A DNA stretch of 9,717 bases from Phycisphaeraceae bacterium (GCA_020851395.1 JADZCW010000267.1:1-9717), one strand, 5' to 3'; positions 1 to 6,772 are shown, counted from the first letter of the stretch. The notes: generated from the letters alone by a model not told the origin. Translations and numbers: made by a program.

Positions 1-113
1 ATCCCCTCGAGATAGACCAGCACGACGCCCATCCCGATGGTCAGCGGCGGGAAGAGGTAATGGAACATGATGGTGATCGCGAATTGGATCCGCGAGAGCA
101 GCACGACGTCCAT
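1..113 (-). CDS. cydA: Cytochrome bd ubiquinol oxidase subunit I, N-terminal fragment
   Basis: Only the first 37 codons are present; the gene runs off the left edge. The encoded peptide starts MDVVLLSRIQFAITIMFHY and continues with a PPLTIGMG stretch. This matches the start of CydA, the haem-bearing quinol-oxidising subunit of the membrane-bound terminal oxidase that reduces oxygen to water. His18 lines up with His19 of E. coli CydA, a high-spin haem ligand, and the Ser-Arg-x-Gln-Phe motif before it is family-typical. The ATG at 113-111 is preceded by a clear GGAGG 7 bases upstream on the minus strand. It follows the YkgJ genes in the same direction but is separated by 130 bases containing two hairpins, so it may have its own promoter or be controlled through its leader. 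cydB would be expected beyond the edge. Whether it is a classical CydA or a cyanide-insensitive variant cannot be decided from this fragment. Confidence 0.92.
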   Translation of the reverse strand, partial: MDVVLLSRIQFAITIMFHYLFPPLTIGMGVVLVYLEG

Positions 114-147
114 GCGTGGCCTCCAGGTTGTAAGAGATGCTTACCCC

Positions 148-192
148 CCCCGCCCCCGGAAGGGCACCTGTCCAACAACTTCCGGGGGGGGG
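148..192 (-). promoter_or_regulatory. GC-rich stem-loop in the leader of cydA
   Basis: Bases 153-162 (CCCCCGGAAG) are perfectly complementary to 179-188 (CTTCCGGGGG), giving a 10-bp stem with a 16-base loop. The stem can be lengthened by 148-151 pairing with 189-192 if the G at 152 is bulged. The element lies 35-79 bases upstream of the cydA ATG on its transcript. There is no U-tract after it in the minus direction, so it is not a textbook Rho-independent terminator. It may be a leader structure or attenuator, or simply a homopolymer-rich spacer. The pairing is seen directly; the role is inference. Confidence 0.4.
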
Positions 193-202
193 ACGAGGCT
201 AT

Positions 203-225
203 TCGCCGGCTGGAAGGACCGGCGA
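203..225 (-). other. Hairpin just after the second YkgJ gene
   Basis: TCGCCGG (203-209) and CCGGCGA (219-225) form a perfect 7-bp stem with a 9-base loop. On the minus strand it begins 18 bases after the TAA stop of the upstream YkgJ gene and is followed by AATAGCC, not by a T-tract. It could stabilise the 3' end of the acuC-acuB-ykgJ message or act with the larger hairpin at 148-192 in the 130 bases before cydA. It is a weak terminator candidate. Confidence 0.35.
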
Positions 226-243
226 TCCAGACAAGATCGTATC

Positions 244-741
244 TTACTGATCCACGGGCGAGTGTCGAACAATGCCCTGGGTATTCCACCGTCCCGCCTC
301 CTCGAGGCCGTGTCGCCACTCGAGGTACCAATACGCCACGCCCTCGCGGTCGTGGATCGATCGCAGTTCGGCCTGGAATTGTTCGTAGAGGTCCTGCTGC
401 CAGCCCTGGGTGCCCTCCTGGCAGAAGTAGATCCGGCAGCCCAGGGGGCGATGCGCGTGGGCGGTGCAGAGCTTGGCCTGCTGGTAGGGGCACGGGGCCT
501 TGAGGTCCACGAGGCGGTGTGGGGACATCCGACGCAGGAACCAGGCGATCTCCAGGGCGGTGACGTAGAGGCGGTGGCCGTGGGCGTCGAAATCGCAGCA
601 CTTGCCGCTGAGCCAGCAGGTGGGCGTGCGGGCGGCGATCTGGCGGTCGACATCCTGGTAGAGGCAGGCGATGGCGATGTCGATCGCCGGCCGGGCCGCG
701 GCCTCGAACCACTGCGGCCAACGATCGTCGATGGGTTGCAC
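244..741 (-). CDS. YkgJ-family cysteine-cluster protein, second of a tandem pair
   Basis: This 165-residue protein belongs to the YkgJ/UPF0153 family, which carries a putative zinc- or iron-chelating cysteine cluster of unknown function. Visible cysteines are C42, C48-C49, C84, C92, C102 and C107, including the family-typical C-x-x-x-x-R-P-x-x-C-R segment around 92-103. The leading cluster reads C-x2-S-x2-CC: Ser45 stands where the upstream neighbour has a cysteine, so one ligand position is lost or replaced. The predicted start is GTG at 741-739; an AAGGA sits about 10 bases upstream, a rather long spacing. The start is 17 bases from the stop of the preceding YkgJ gene, so the two are almost certainly co-transcribed. 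No signal peptide or membrane segment is visible, so it is probably cytoplasmic. The stop TAA lies within a small palindrome (233-245). Confidence 0.82.
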   Translation of the reverse strand: MQPIDDRWPQWFEAAARPAIDIAIACLYQDVDRQIAARTPTCWLSGKCCDFDAHGHRLYVTALEIAWFLRRMSPHRLVDLKAPCPYQQAKLCTAHAHRPLGCRIYFCQEGTQGWQQDLYEQFQAELRSIHDREGVAYWYLEWRHGLEEAGRWNTQGIVRHSPVDQ

Positions 742-758
742 GTTAAGGTCGTCCTTGC

Positions 759-1271
759 TCAGACCAGCGGGGAGTCGGGCGTAGCGTCGCGCTGGATGCG
801 GATCTCCTCAATCCGGTAAAGTTTGCCTTGCCCGGTGTTGCCGGCGGTCATGCCGGGGCAGCCCCGGCTGGCGCGCTGCCAGGAACGTGGCGTGGCAAGG
901 TTCTCGGGCCAGAAGGGCCATGTGCGGCACTGGATCGGGCGGTGCTGGTAGACCTTGCAGCCGCGTTTACCATCGGGCAGGTCGATCAGGAAGACGCAGT
1001 CGTAGCCGCCCCCGCGCGAGGCGGGCTTTTCGAGCAGTGTCCGGCGGCCCTCGAATAATCGCGTGTAACGCTTCTCGAACTCGGCCACGCCCACGCCCAA
1101 AAGGCCAGCCAGCGTGCGAGATTCCTCGTCGCTTACCCAGACGTAGCCCTCCGGGCCGGTGCAGCAGTTGCCGCACTGGGTGCAGGTGAACCGCAGGCCG
1201 TCGGCGTACCACTCGGTCGCCGCGGCGGGAGAATCGGCGGGTGATGATGAAGAGGGGCTGGCGTCAGGCAT
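759..1271 (-). CDS. YkgJ-family cysteine-cluster protein, first of a tandem pair
   Basis: This 170-residue protein is a YkgJ/UPF0153 family member. The full leading cluster C30-x2-C33-x2-C36-C37 is present, followed by C92, C105 and the conserved segment Y-x-x-R-P-x-x-C-R-x-W-P at 108-119, with C115 inside it. A further cysteine is at 138. The first 20 residues are Ser/Pro/Ala-rich and probably disordered; the folded domain starts near Trp21. The family is described as a putative zinc/iron-chelating domain and its biochemical role is not established. The ATG at 1271-1269 is used because it precedes the domain and follows the acuB-like gene by 42 bases. It lies between the CBS protein and a second, divergent YkgJ copy, all in one direction, suggesting one operon. 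Cytoplasmic location is inferred from the lack of membrane segments. Confidence 0.85.
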   Translation of the reverse strand: MPDASPSSSSPADSPAAATEWYADGLRFTCTQCGNCCTGPEGYVWVSDEESRTLAGLLGVGVAEFEKRYTRLFEGRRTLLEKPASRGGGYDCVFLIDLPDGKRGCKVYQHRPIQCRTWPFWPENLATPRSWQRASRGCPGMTAGNTGQGKLYRIEEIRIQRDATPDSPLV

Positions 1272-1313
1272 CGGGGCATTCTAGCGGTGAATCCGGCGGG
1301 CATCGACGCGGGG

Positions 1314-1931
1314 CTAAGCGCCGGGCTCGACGACCTTCAGGCCGGCCTCGCGGAGCTTGCGGCGAATCGGGCCGGGGTCGATCGTCCGCAGACGCACGTA
1401 GAGCGTGCGGGCGCCCTGGCCCCGGCCCTGTCGGTTGCTGAGGATCGCGGAGATGATCTGGGCGTCGTGTCCGGCCAGCGTGGTCAGCGCCTTGGCCAGC
1501 TCGTCCGCGGGCCTGGCGATCTCGACGTCCACGCGCGAGCCGGCCTCCTCCAGGCCCAGGACGTTGCTCAGGACCTTCAGGCAGTCATGACGGGCGAAGA
1601 TCCCCACCACCTTGTCCTGCTCATCGACCACGGGCATGGCCCCGAATCGCTCACGTAGGAGCAATGTCAGGGCGTGCTCGAGCGTGTCGCTCGGTCGCAG
1701 CGTCACCGGCTCGGTGGTCATGGCCGACTCAACGGTGCGTTTCTCGAACCCGCCGGCGGCCATCGCCAGGCCGATGTCGCGGGCGGTGATGATGCCGATG
1801 AGTTTCCCCGCGGCGTCGACGACGGGAAGCTGATGCACCCGCCGCTCAGCCATCTGATCATCCACCGCCGCGAGCAGTGCGTCGGGCGTGGTGGTCATCA
1901 CCGGGCTGGTCATTCCGTCGCGTACAAGCAT
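1314..1931 (-). CDS. acuB: AcuB-like protein: two CBS domains plus ACT-like domain
   Basis: This is a 205-residue protein with two CBS domains (about residues 1-60 and 65-123) and a C-terminal ACT-like region (about 130-205). CBS hallmarks include the 'HQLPVVD..GKLIGIIT..D' segment in the first repeat and 'GAMPVVDEQDKVVGIFA..D' in the second. CBS pairs usually bind adenine nucleotides and ACT domains bind small ligands such as amino acids, so this is most likely a sensor or regulator. The same order, length (about 210 residues) and partner are found in AcuB of the Bacillus acuABC operon, where AcuC is the deacetylase that acts on acetyl-CoA synthetase. Here the deacetylase gene lies 44 bases upstream in the same direction. 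No acuA acetyltransferase or acs gene is visible. The ATG at 1931-1929 has only a weak G-rich site upstream. The symbol is given by architecture and context. Confidence 0.85.
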   Translation of the reverse strand: MLVRDGMTSPVMTTTPDALLAAVDDQMAERRVHQLPVVDAAGKLIGIITARDIGLAMAAGGFEKRTVESAMTTEPVTLRPSDTLEHALTLLLRERFGAMPVVDEQDKVVGIFARHDCLKVLSNVLGLEEAGSRVDVEIARPADELAKALTTLAGHDAQIISAILSNRQGRGQGARTLYVRLRTIDPGPIRRKLREAGLKVVEPGA

Positions 1932-1975
1932 GGCGCGTCCCCGCTTTCAGGTGAAAGCCCACGATCCCATGCGAT

Positions 1976-2962
1976 TCACATTCCGGCCTTCATGGCCATC
2001 GCTGGATCTTCTCCCTCGTCGGCCATCAGCTCGCGCAGGTGGACCGAGACGCACTCGGCCAGGCTGCGAAGGTCATACCCACCCTCGAGGGTCGAGACCA
2101 GCCGGCCGCCGCAGTGTTTCTCGGCCAGGGCCTTGAGCCGACGGGTCATCCAGGCGAAGCCGTGCGGCGAGACCTTCTGGTGGGCCAGGGGGTCGTGCTC
2201 AGCCGCGTCGAAGCCGGCGCTGATCAGCAGGAACTGCGGGCTGAACTGCTCCAGGGCGGGCAGGATCTTGGTCTCGAAGGCGGCCCGGTACTCGTTGTCG
2301 CCGCTGCCGGGGGGCAGGGGCATGTTCAGCGTCGCCCCCTCGCCGTCGCCGACGCCCTTCTCCCAGGCGAAGCCGGTGCCGGGGTAGAGGTAAGAAGGAT
2401 GCTCGTGGATGCTGACGAAGAAGACGTCCGATCGCTCCTCGAAGAGGTGCTGGGTGCCGTTGCCGTGGTGGACGTCGAAGTCGACGATGGCCACGCGTTC
2501 CAGGCCGTAGCGGCTGATGAGGTGCTGGGCGGCGATGGCGATGTTGTTCAGGAGGCAGAATCCCATCGAGCGGTCGAACTCGCAGTGGTGGCCCGGCGGG
2601 CGGACGGGGGCGAAGGCGTTGTGGGCCCGGCCGGTCATCACCGCGTCGGTCGCGGCGATCATGGCGCCGGCGGCCAGGAGGGCGGCGGCGTAGCTCCGTG
2701 GGCAGACGGCTGAGTCGATGGCGTCGATGTAGGACTCGCCCATCTCGCAGGCCGCCTGGAGCCGACGGACGTAGGCCGGGTCATGCACGGCCGTGATGCT
2801 CTCGAGTGCCGCGGGCTTGATGGGCAGGTGCAGCAGCTCGTCCCACTGGTGCGTGGCCCGGAGCTTCTGCACGATGGCCGTCAGCCGGTCGGGGCGCTCG
2901 GGATGCCCCTCGCCGGTGGCGTGTTCGATGCATCGCTCGTCATAGGCCAGGGCCGTGGTCAT
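1976..2962 (-). CDS. acuC: AcuC-type histone deacetylase family protein
   Basis: This 328-residue zinc-dependent deacetylase belongs to the arginase/HDAC fold. Visible signatures are the N-terminal 'HPERPDRL' (20-27), the catalytic His pair in 'RPPGHH' (125-126), 'GFCLLNN' (134-140), the zinc ligands D163 and H165 in 'DFDVHHGNGT', the third ligand D252 in 'SAGFDAAEHDPL', and the catalytic Tyr296 in 'LEGGYD'. All catalytic residues are intact. Relatives remove acetyl groups from lysine (AcuC on acetyl-CoA synthetase) or from polyamines. The downstream AcuB-like gene favours the AcuC role. I chose the ATG at 2962 because the family starts a few residues before 'AYDERCxxH'. An in-frame ATG at 3010 with an AAGGG upstream would add 16 residues unlike the family. 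A -10-like AATAAT lies 9 bases before the chosen ATG, which would make the message nearly leaderless. It is divergent from the thioredoxin/NHL gene. Confidence 0.9.
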   Translation of the reverse strand: MTTALAYDERCIEHATGEGHPERPDRLTAIVQKLRATHQWDELLHLPIKPAALESITAVHDPAYVRRLQAACEMGESYIDAIDSAVCPRSYAAALLAAGAMIAATDAVMTGRAHNAFAPVRPPGHHCEFDRSMGFCLLNNIAIAAQHLISRYGLERVAIVDFDVHHGNGTQHLFEERSDVFFVSIHEHPSYLYPGTGFAWEKGVGDGEGATLNMPLPPGSGDNEYRAAFETKILPALEQFSPQFLLISAGFDAAEHDPLAHQKVSPHGFAWMTRRLKALAEKHCGGRLVSTLEGGYDLRSLAECVSVHLRELMADEGEDPAMAMKAGM

Positions 2963-2971
2963 CGCCGGAGC

Positions 2972-2977
2972 ATTATT
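2972..2977 (-). promoter_or_regulatory. Candidate -10 box of the acuC operon
   Basis: On the minus strand AATAAT (5 of 6 to the sigma-70 consensus) is preceded at 17 bases by TTGTGG, which keeps the TTG of a -35 box. The box ends 9 bases before the chosen acuC ATG, so transcription would start at or within about two bases of the ATG. A run of A/T this clean is unusual in such GC-rich DNA. There is no ribosome-binding site in the remaining space, consistent with a leaderless message. This is pattern-based inference. Confidence 0.35.
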
Positions 2978-3041
2978 ACCCCCCCACCACGCAACCACAA
3001 CGCCCCCCATGGTGCGCCCTTCCGCTGCGAAAGGCGGTGCC

Positions 3042-3047
3042 TAGAAT
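3042..3047 (+). promoter_or_regulatory. Candidate -10 box of the thioredoxin/NHL gene
   Basis: TAGAAT matches the sigma-70 -10 consensus at 5 of 6 bases and lies 11 bases before the ATG at 3059. No convincing -35 hexamer is visible at 16-18 bases upstream. Transcription from here would give a leader of about 5 bases, which fits the lack of a ribosome-binding site right before this start. Confidence is low. Confidence 0.3.
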
Positions 3048-3058
3048 CTGGCAACCCC

Positions 3059-5134
3059 ATGAACACCTCTTCCAAGACTTACGGCCGGATCGCTATCGTT
3101 CTGATCACCTTGGCGGCTCTTCTGTTCCTTGGGCTGCGTTACCGGCAGGCCGTCTCGGCCCAGAAGGTTGACCTGACACCCGCCGCCGCCGCAACCGACC
3201 AGGCGCCGGACTTCCCCGCGGGCCTGGACTGGCTCAACACGGACCACCCCGTCACGCTCACGGAACTGCGCGGGAAGATCGTCCTGCTGGACTTCTGGAC
3301 CTACTGCTGCATCAACTGCATCCACGTCATCCCGGACCTCAAGAAGCTCGAGGCCCAGTTCCCCAATGAGCTGGTCGTCATCGGCGTGCACTCGGCCAAG
3401 TTCGCGGCCGAGAAGGGAACCGACAATATCCGCCAGGCGGTGCTGCGCTATGACCTGGAGCACCCGGTGGTCAACGACGGCGACTTCCAGATCTGGAACG
3501 CCTATGGCGCGTCGGGCTGGCCGACGTTTGTGCTGATCGACCCGCAGGGGCACGTGGTTGCGAGCCGGTCCGGTGAGGGTGTTTACGACGCCTTTGAGTC
3601 CGTCATCGCCAAGCTCGTCAAGCAGTCGGAGCGCCAGGGGATGCTGGACCGCAAGCCGATCCACTGGTCGCTCGAGCGCGATCGTCGGCCGATGACGCTG
3701 CTGAGTTTCCCGGGGAAGATTGCAGCCGACGCGGCGAAGAACATCCTGTGGGTGACGGACTCGAACCATCACCGAGTCGTGGCCCTGTCCCCGACTGGCG
3801 AGGTGATGCAGGTCATCGGCGGCGGGCAGGCGGGGCTGATCGACGGATCGTTGGCCGAGGCACGCTTCAACAAGCCGCAGGGATTGGCTGTGGCGGGCGA
3901 CAAGATCTACGTGGCGGACACGGAGAACCACGCGATCCGCATGATCGACCTGACGGTAAAGCAGGTGACCACGCTGGCGGGCACTGGCGAGCAGGCTGAG
4001 AGAGGTTGGGGGTGGACGGGGGCCAAGATCGCGCTTAATTCTCCGTGGGATCTGACCGTCGTCGGCGACAAGCTCTACCTCGCCATGGCCGGGCCGCACC
4101 AGCTGTGGGAACTGAACCTGACTTCCGGGGCGGCCAGACCGTGGGCTGGCACGGGCATCGAGGACATCAATGACGGCCCGCTCGCCACGGCGGACCTAGC
4201 GCAACCCAGCGGCATCACGTTCGACGGCCGGGACACGCTCTACTTCGCCGACAGCGAGGTCAGCGCCGTGCGACGGACGGACCTGGGGCCGGACGGCGTG
4301 GTGGGCACGCTCGTCGGGCGCGGGCTGTTCCGTTTCGGCGACAAGGACGGGCCGATCGGCGAGGCCCTGCTGCAACACCCCCTGGGCGTGGCGTGGCATG
4401 ACGGGGCGGTCTATGTGGCCGACACCTACAACAACAAGGTCAAGCGCCTGGACCCCGCGAAGGGGACCATCGAGACACTGCTGGGCACGGGCAGAGAGGG
4501 CATGACCGACGGGCCGCCGCGCGAGGCACAATTCAACGAGCCCAATGGGCTGGCCTTCCTAGGCGAAAAGCTGTATGTCGCTGACACCAACAACCACCTG
4601 ATCCGTGTGTACGACCCGACCGCGAACACCGTCGGCACGCTGAATGTCAACGACCCCCGGAACCTTCTGGGCATGGCCCCCGTCGTGACAGGCGCGACGA
4701 CCCGGCCCGCGTCACCCCTGCGGCGAGCGACGCCGATCGAGCTACCCGCTCAGGATGTCACGGCAGGCGAGGGAGAACTGGTGCTCAATCTCATCCTGCC
4801 GGACGGCTACAAGATCAACGGGGCGGCGCCGTTCTACATCGGTGTTCGTAGTCAAGACGCCGCCGTGGCGATGCCCGACGAAGCCTGGATCGCCCGCAAC
4901 ATCCCTGACGTGACGTTCCCGCTACGCGTGCCCGTGACGCTGCGCCCGGGGCAGACGACGATCACGGCTGACCTGGTCGTCTATTACTGCGAGGCGGTCA
5001 AGGAGAGCCTGTGCCTGGTCAAGCCGCTGCAGGTGACGATTCCGCTGCGTGTCAGCAATGATGGCGCTTCGGCGGGCCGGCCGGTGATCGACGCGACCGT
5101 TGACCTGGGCGTCACGCCCAAGGTCATCCGTTGA
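3059..5134 (+). CDS. NHLRC2-like protein: membrane anchor, thioredoxin domain, NHL beta-propeller, C-terminal beta domain
   Basis: This 691-residue protein starts with a short basic segment and one hydrophobic helix (about 10-27), so the rest should lie outside the cytoplasmic membrane. Residues 50-188 form a TlpA-type thioredoxin domain with the signature W-T-Y-C-C-I-N-C (80-87; redox pair C84/C87) and the cis-Pro in 'GWPTF' (153-157). This closely resembles human NHLRC2. About residues 220-545 contain repeated 'D..NH.I' and 'VADT.NN' motifs of NHL blades. Residues from about 565 form a beta-rich domain with a Cys pair (C644, C652) in a 'YYC...(7)C' arrangement, reminiscent of the N-terminal domain of DsbD. 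A role in extracytoplasmic thiol-disulfide exchange with a protein or ligand held by the propeller is inferred. The ATG at 3059 is chosen because it directly precedes the anchor; in-frame codons further upstream overlap the divergent gene. There is no good ribosome-binding site. Confidence 0.88.
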   Translation: MNTSSKTYGRIAIVLITLAALLFLGLRYRQAVSAQKVDLTPAAAATDQAPDFPAGLDWLNTDHPVTLTELRGKIVLLDFWTYCCINCIHVIPDLKKLEAQFPNELVVIGVHSAKFAAEKGTDNIRQAVLRYDLEHPVVNDGDFQIWNAYGASGWPTFVLIDPQGHVVASRSGEGVYDAFESVIAKLVKQSERQGMLDRKPIHWSLERDRRPMTLLSFPGKIAADAAKNILWVTDSNHHRVVALSPTGEVMQVIGGGQAGLIDGSLAEARFNKPQGLAVAGDKIYVADTENHAIRMIDLTVKQVTTLAGTGEQAERGWGWTGAKIALNSPWDLTVVGDKLYLAMAGPHQLWELNLTSGAARPWAGTGIEDINDGPLATADLAQPSGITFDGRDTLYFADSEVSAVRRTDLGPDGVVGTLVGRGLFRFGDKDGPIGEALLQHPLGVAWHDGAVYVADTYNNKVKRLDPAKGTIETLLGTGREGMTDGPPREAQFNEPNGLAFLGEKLYVADTNNHLIRVYDPTANTVGTLNVNDPRNLLGMAPVVTGATTRPASPLRRATPIELPAQDVTAGEGELVLNLILPDGYKINGAAPFYIGVRSQDAAVAMPDEAWIARNIPDVTFPLRVPVTLRPGQTTITADLVVYYCEAVKESLCLVKPLQVTIPLRVSNDGASAGRPVIDATVDLGVTPKVIR

Positions 5135-5143
5135 GACAGGGCT

Positions 5144-5371
5144 CTACCAGCCCCAGAACCACCCAAGGTAGCGAAAGACCCCCCAGAAGCGATTGCCCAG
5201 CAGCGTGGCCAGCAAACCGGGGACAAGCCCGATCCCCGCGGCGTAAAGAGCGGCCTGTGCGGCCGAACTCAGCTCCAGCCATATCCAGAAGAACGCCGGC
5301 AGAAATCCGACGGCGAACCCACAGACGAATCGGACCAGGGCTTCGAGACCGTTCCGCGGCAGATCATCCAT
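5144..5371 (-). CDS. Small membrane protein with two predicted helices
   Basis: This is a 75-residue protein of unknown function. Two hydrophobic stretches (about 14-34 and 37-58) with small residues between them predict a membrane hairpin, followed by an aromatic C-terminus rich in Trp, Phe and Gly (R-F-W-G at 61-64, ending W-F-W-G-W). The start ATG at 5371-5369 has GGAGAA 6 bases upstream on the minus strand, a good ribosome-binding site, which supports it as a real gene. It converges on the thioredoxin/NHL gene with only 9 bases between stop codons, leaving no room for a separate terminator. It follows the glycosidase-like gene by 45 bases in the same direction and may share its message. 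I do not recognise a named family and assign no function. Confidence 0.65.
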   Translation of the reverse strand: MDDLPRNGLEALVRFVCGFAVGFLPAFFWIWLELSSAAQAALYAAGIGLVPGLLATLLGNRFWGVFRYLGWFWGW

Positions 5372-5416
5372 GCATCGTTCTCCGGACGAGCCATCGATTG
5401 ATCGATCGGCACGTCG

Positions 5417-6673
5417 TCACCCCCCTACCACCACGTCGACGGGCCTGGAGAGGCTTGTCGCGCCGTCGGGCCAGGTGGCGCGGCAGGTCAGGTCGAAGAT
5501 GCCCTCCAACGTCGGCTCCCATGCGAGGCGCCGAGCCTGGCCGGCGGCGCGGGCCACGGGGATGTTGTTGGCCAGCAGCTCGACCTGTCTGGGCTGGGCG
5601 GTGACGCCGACTTCGACGATGACCCTCTGGCCGCGTTGCAGGCGGGCGCCGTCGGTCGGGTAGGTGATGACGATCTGCCGCAGGGCGCCGAGGTCGGGTG
5701 CGGCCTGATCGTGATCGAGATTCTCGCCGGGGCGGGTCAGGCGGGCGAGTTCGGCGTAGACGTCGGGATCGTCGGACGGGCCGTCGAAAGTGAAGGGGAC
5801 GTTCTGGTTCTTCCTGCTGTGCATGAAGCCCCACGACGCGCCACAGGCCACGCAGGCCCGCGCCGCGGCGGCGCCAGCCGGGCCGAGCTTGTCGTCCTCG
5901 TTGCAGACAACGGGCTTGCCCCAGATCTTGGCCTGGGTGATCCGGTCGGCGTAATCGGTTAAGGCTGTGTTGTTGAGGTGGATCAGGAGGAAATCGCAGG
6001 CGCGGGCGATGGTCGCGTCCACCCTGCCGTCACCCATGCCGCTCGTGGAGACCAGCAGGTTCGGGGCGGTCTGTCGAACCGACTCGATCAGCTCCACCTG
6101 GCCCTTGGCGGACATGAGCCAATCACCATCGGCCCACCTCCGGTAGCCGCCGTGCGCGAACTCGTTGGAGATCTCGAGCATGACGTTGGTCAGGCCATGA
6201 TCGCGGACCCATGCGGCGGTGTTCCCCACGGCGGCGAGGAGCGAGGCCTTTCCCGTCAGGGCCTCGTGCTGTCGCTGGTAGAAACAAGAGAGGATCACCA
6301 CGGCCCCGGCCGCGTCGCACGCCTCGATAGCCGTCAGCACGCGGGCCATGTAGCCGTCGAGAAGCGAGCCATCCGGCCCAAACGCCGAGTTGATCGCCCC
6401 TTCGTATCCGGGGACGCCGCCCTGGAGGCTCAGTGTGAAGGCCCGCACACCAGAAGCGACATAATGGGGGATGACAGCCACGAACGCCTGGGTGTTCTTC
6501 CGGGGGTCGAATCCCGCCGGCAGATTCACCGCCGCGGGGCCGAGATCCTCGAACACGCTGTTGACCATCCGCACGTTGGGGAGCAGGCCCTCGGCAGGAC
6601 TGCCCGGACAGGTCGCCCGGCCGTTGATCAGCCAGCGCGTGCCATGCATCGCCACCAACGTCTTGCCGGTCAT
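5417..6673 (-). CDS. TIM-barrel glycoside hydrolase-like protein with C-terminal Ig-like domain
   Basis: This 418-residue protein has an opening motif 'RWLINGR' followed by 'AEGLLPNVRMVNSVFED' (27-43), as in hypothetical cellulase-like proteins of Planctomycetota and relatives. The barrel covers about 10-320. Asn170-Glu171 in 'LEISNEF' has the position and context of a clan GH-A acid/base, Glu259 in 'PVVCNED' that of the nucleophile, and 'SWGFMH' (280-285) supplies the usual Trp of the last strand. Residues about 334-417 form an Ig-like sandwich. The substrate is not deducible. No signal peptide is seen with the start at 6673. That ATG has GGAGGA about 11 bases upstream. An in-frame ATG at 6748 with GAGG upstream would add 25 residues that look neither like an export signal nor like the family and have lower third-position GC. 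It lies 106 bases after the GH62 gene on the same strand. Confidence 0.72.
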   Translation of the reverse strand: MTGKTLVAMHGTRWLINGRATCPGSPAEGLLPNVRMVNSVFEDLGPAAVNLPAGFDPRKNTQAFVAVIPHYVASGVRAFTLSLQGGVPGYEGAINSAFGPDGSLLDGYMARVLTAIEACDAAGAVVILSCFYQRQHEALTGKASLLAAVGNTAAWVRDHGLTNVMLEISNEFAHGGYRRWADGDWLMSAKGQVELIESVRQTAPNLLVSTSGMGDGRVDATIARACDFLLIHLNNTALTDYADRITQAKIWGKPVVCNEDDKLGPAGAAAARACVACGASWGFMHSRKNQNVPFTFDGPSDDPDVYAELARLTRPGENLDHDQAAPDLGALRQIVITYPTDGARLQRGQRVIVEVGVTAQPRQVELLANNIPVARAAGQARRLAWEPTLEGIFDLTCRATWPDGATSLSRPVDVVVGG

Positions 6674-6751
6674 CTCGGATGATTCCTCCGTGTCACACCC
6701 ACCGATGTGTCTTCCGCCGAAGCGGCCTGCGCTGACGACCCACAGCATCGT

Positions 6752-6772
6752 AACCTCATCGGATCGGAGGTT
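6752..6772 (-). terminator. Weak hairpin after the GH62 gene
   Basis: AACCTC (6752-6757) and GAGGTT (6767-6772) form a 6-bp stem with a 9-base loop, 7 bases beyond the GH62 stop codon on the minus strand. No T-tract follows, so if it has a role it is more likely as an mRNA 3'-end structure or processing site than as an efficient terminator. It also overlaps the start region of the longer, less favoured version of the next gene. Confidence 0.22.

Noticed and set aside
233..245. Short palindrome AAGATCGTATCTT at the end of the second YkgJ gene.
   Set aside because: Five-base arms around a three-base centre, partly formed by the stop codon; too short to call an operator.
67..819. A 250-codon plus-strand frame across the YkgJ genes.
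   Set aside because: It crosses the intergenic hairpins and lies antisense to two genes with conserved cysteine motifs.
2783..3058. Extension of the thioredoxin/NHL protein by 92 residues to an upstream ATG.
   Set aside because: The extra residues overlap the divergent acuC gene and its promoter and would place the membrane anchor in the middle of the protein.
3041..4099. A 352-codon open frame on the minus strand inside the thioredoxin/NHL gene.
   Set aside because: Its composition (Arg, Asp, Val, His) is that of an antisense shadow, and the plus strand has unmistakable domain motifs there.
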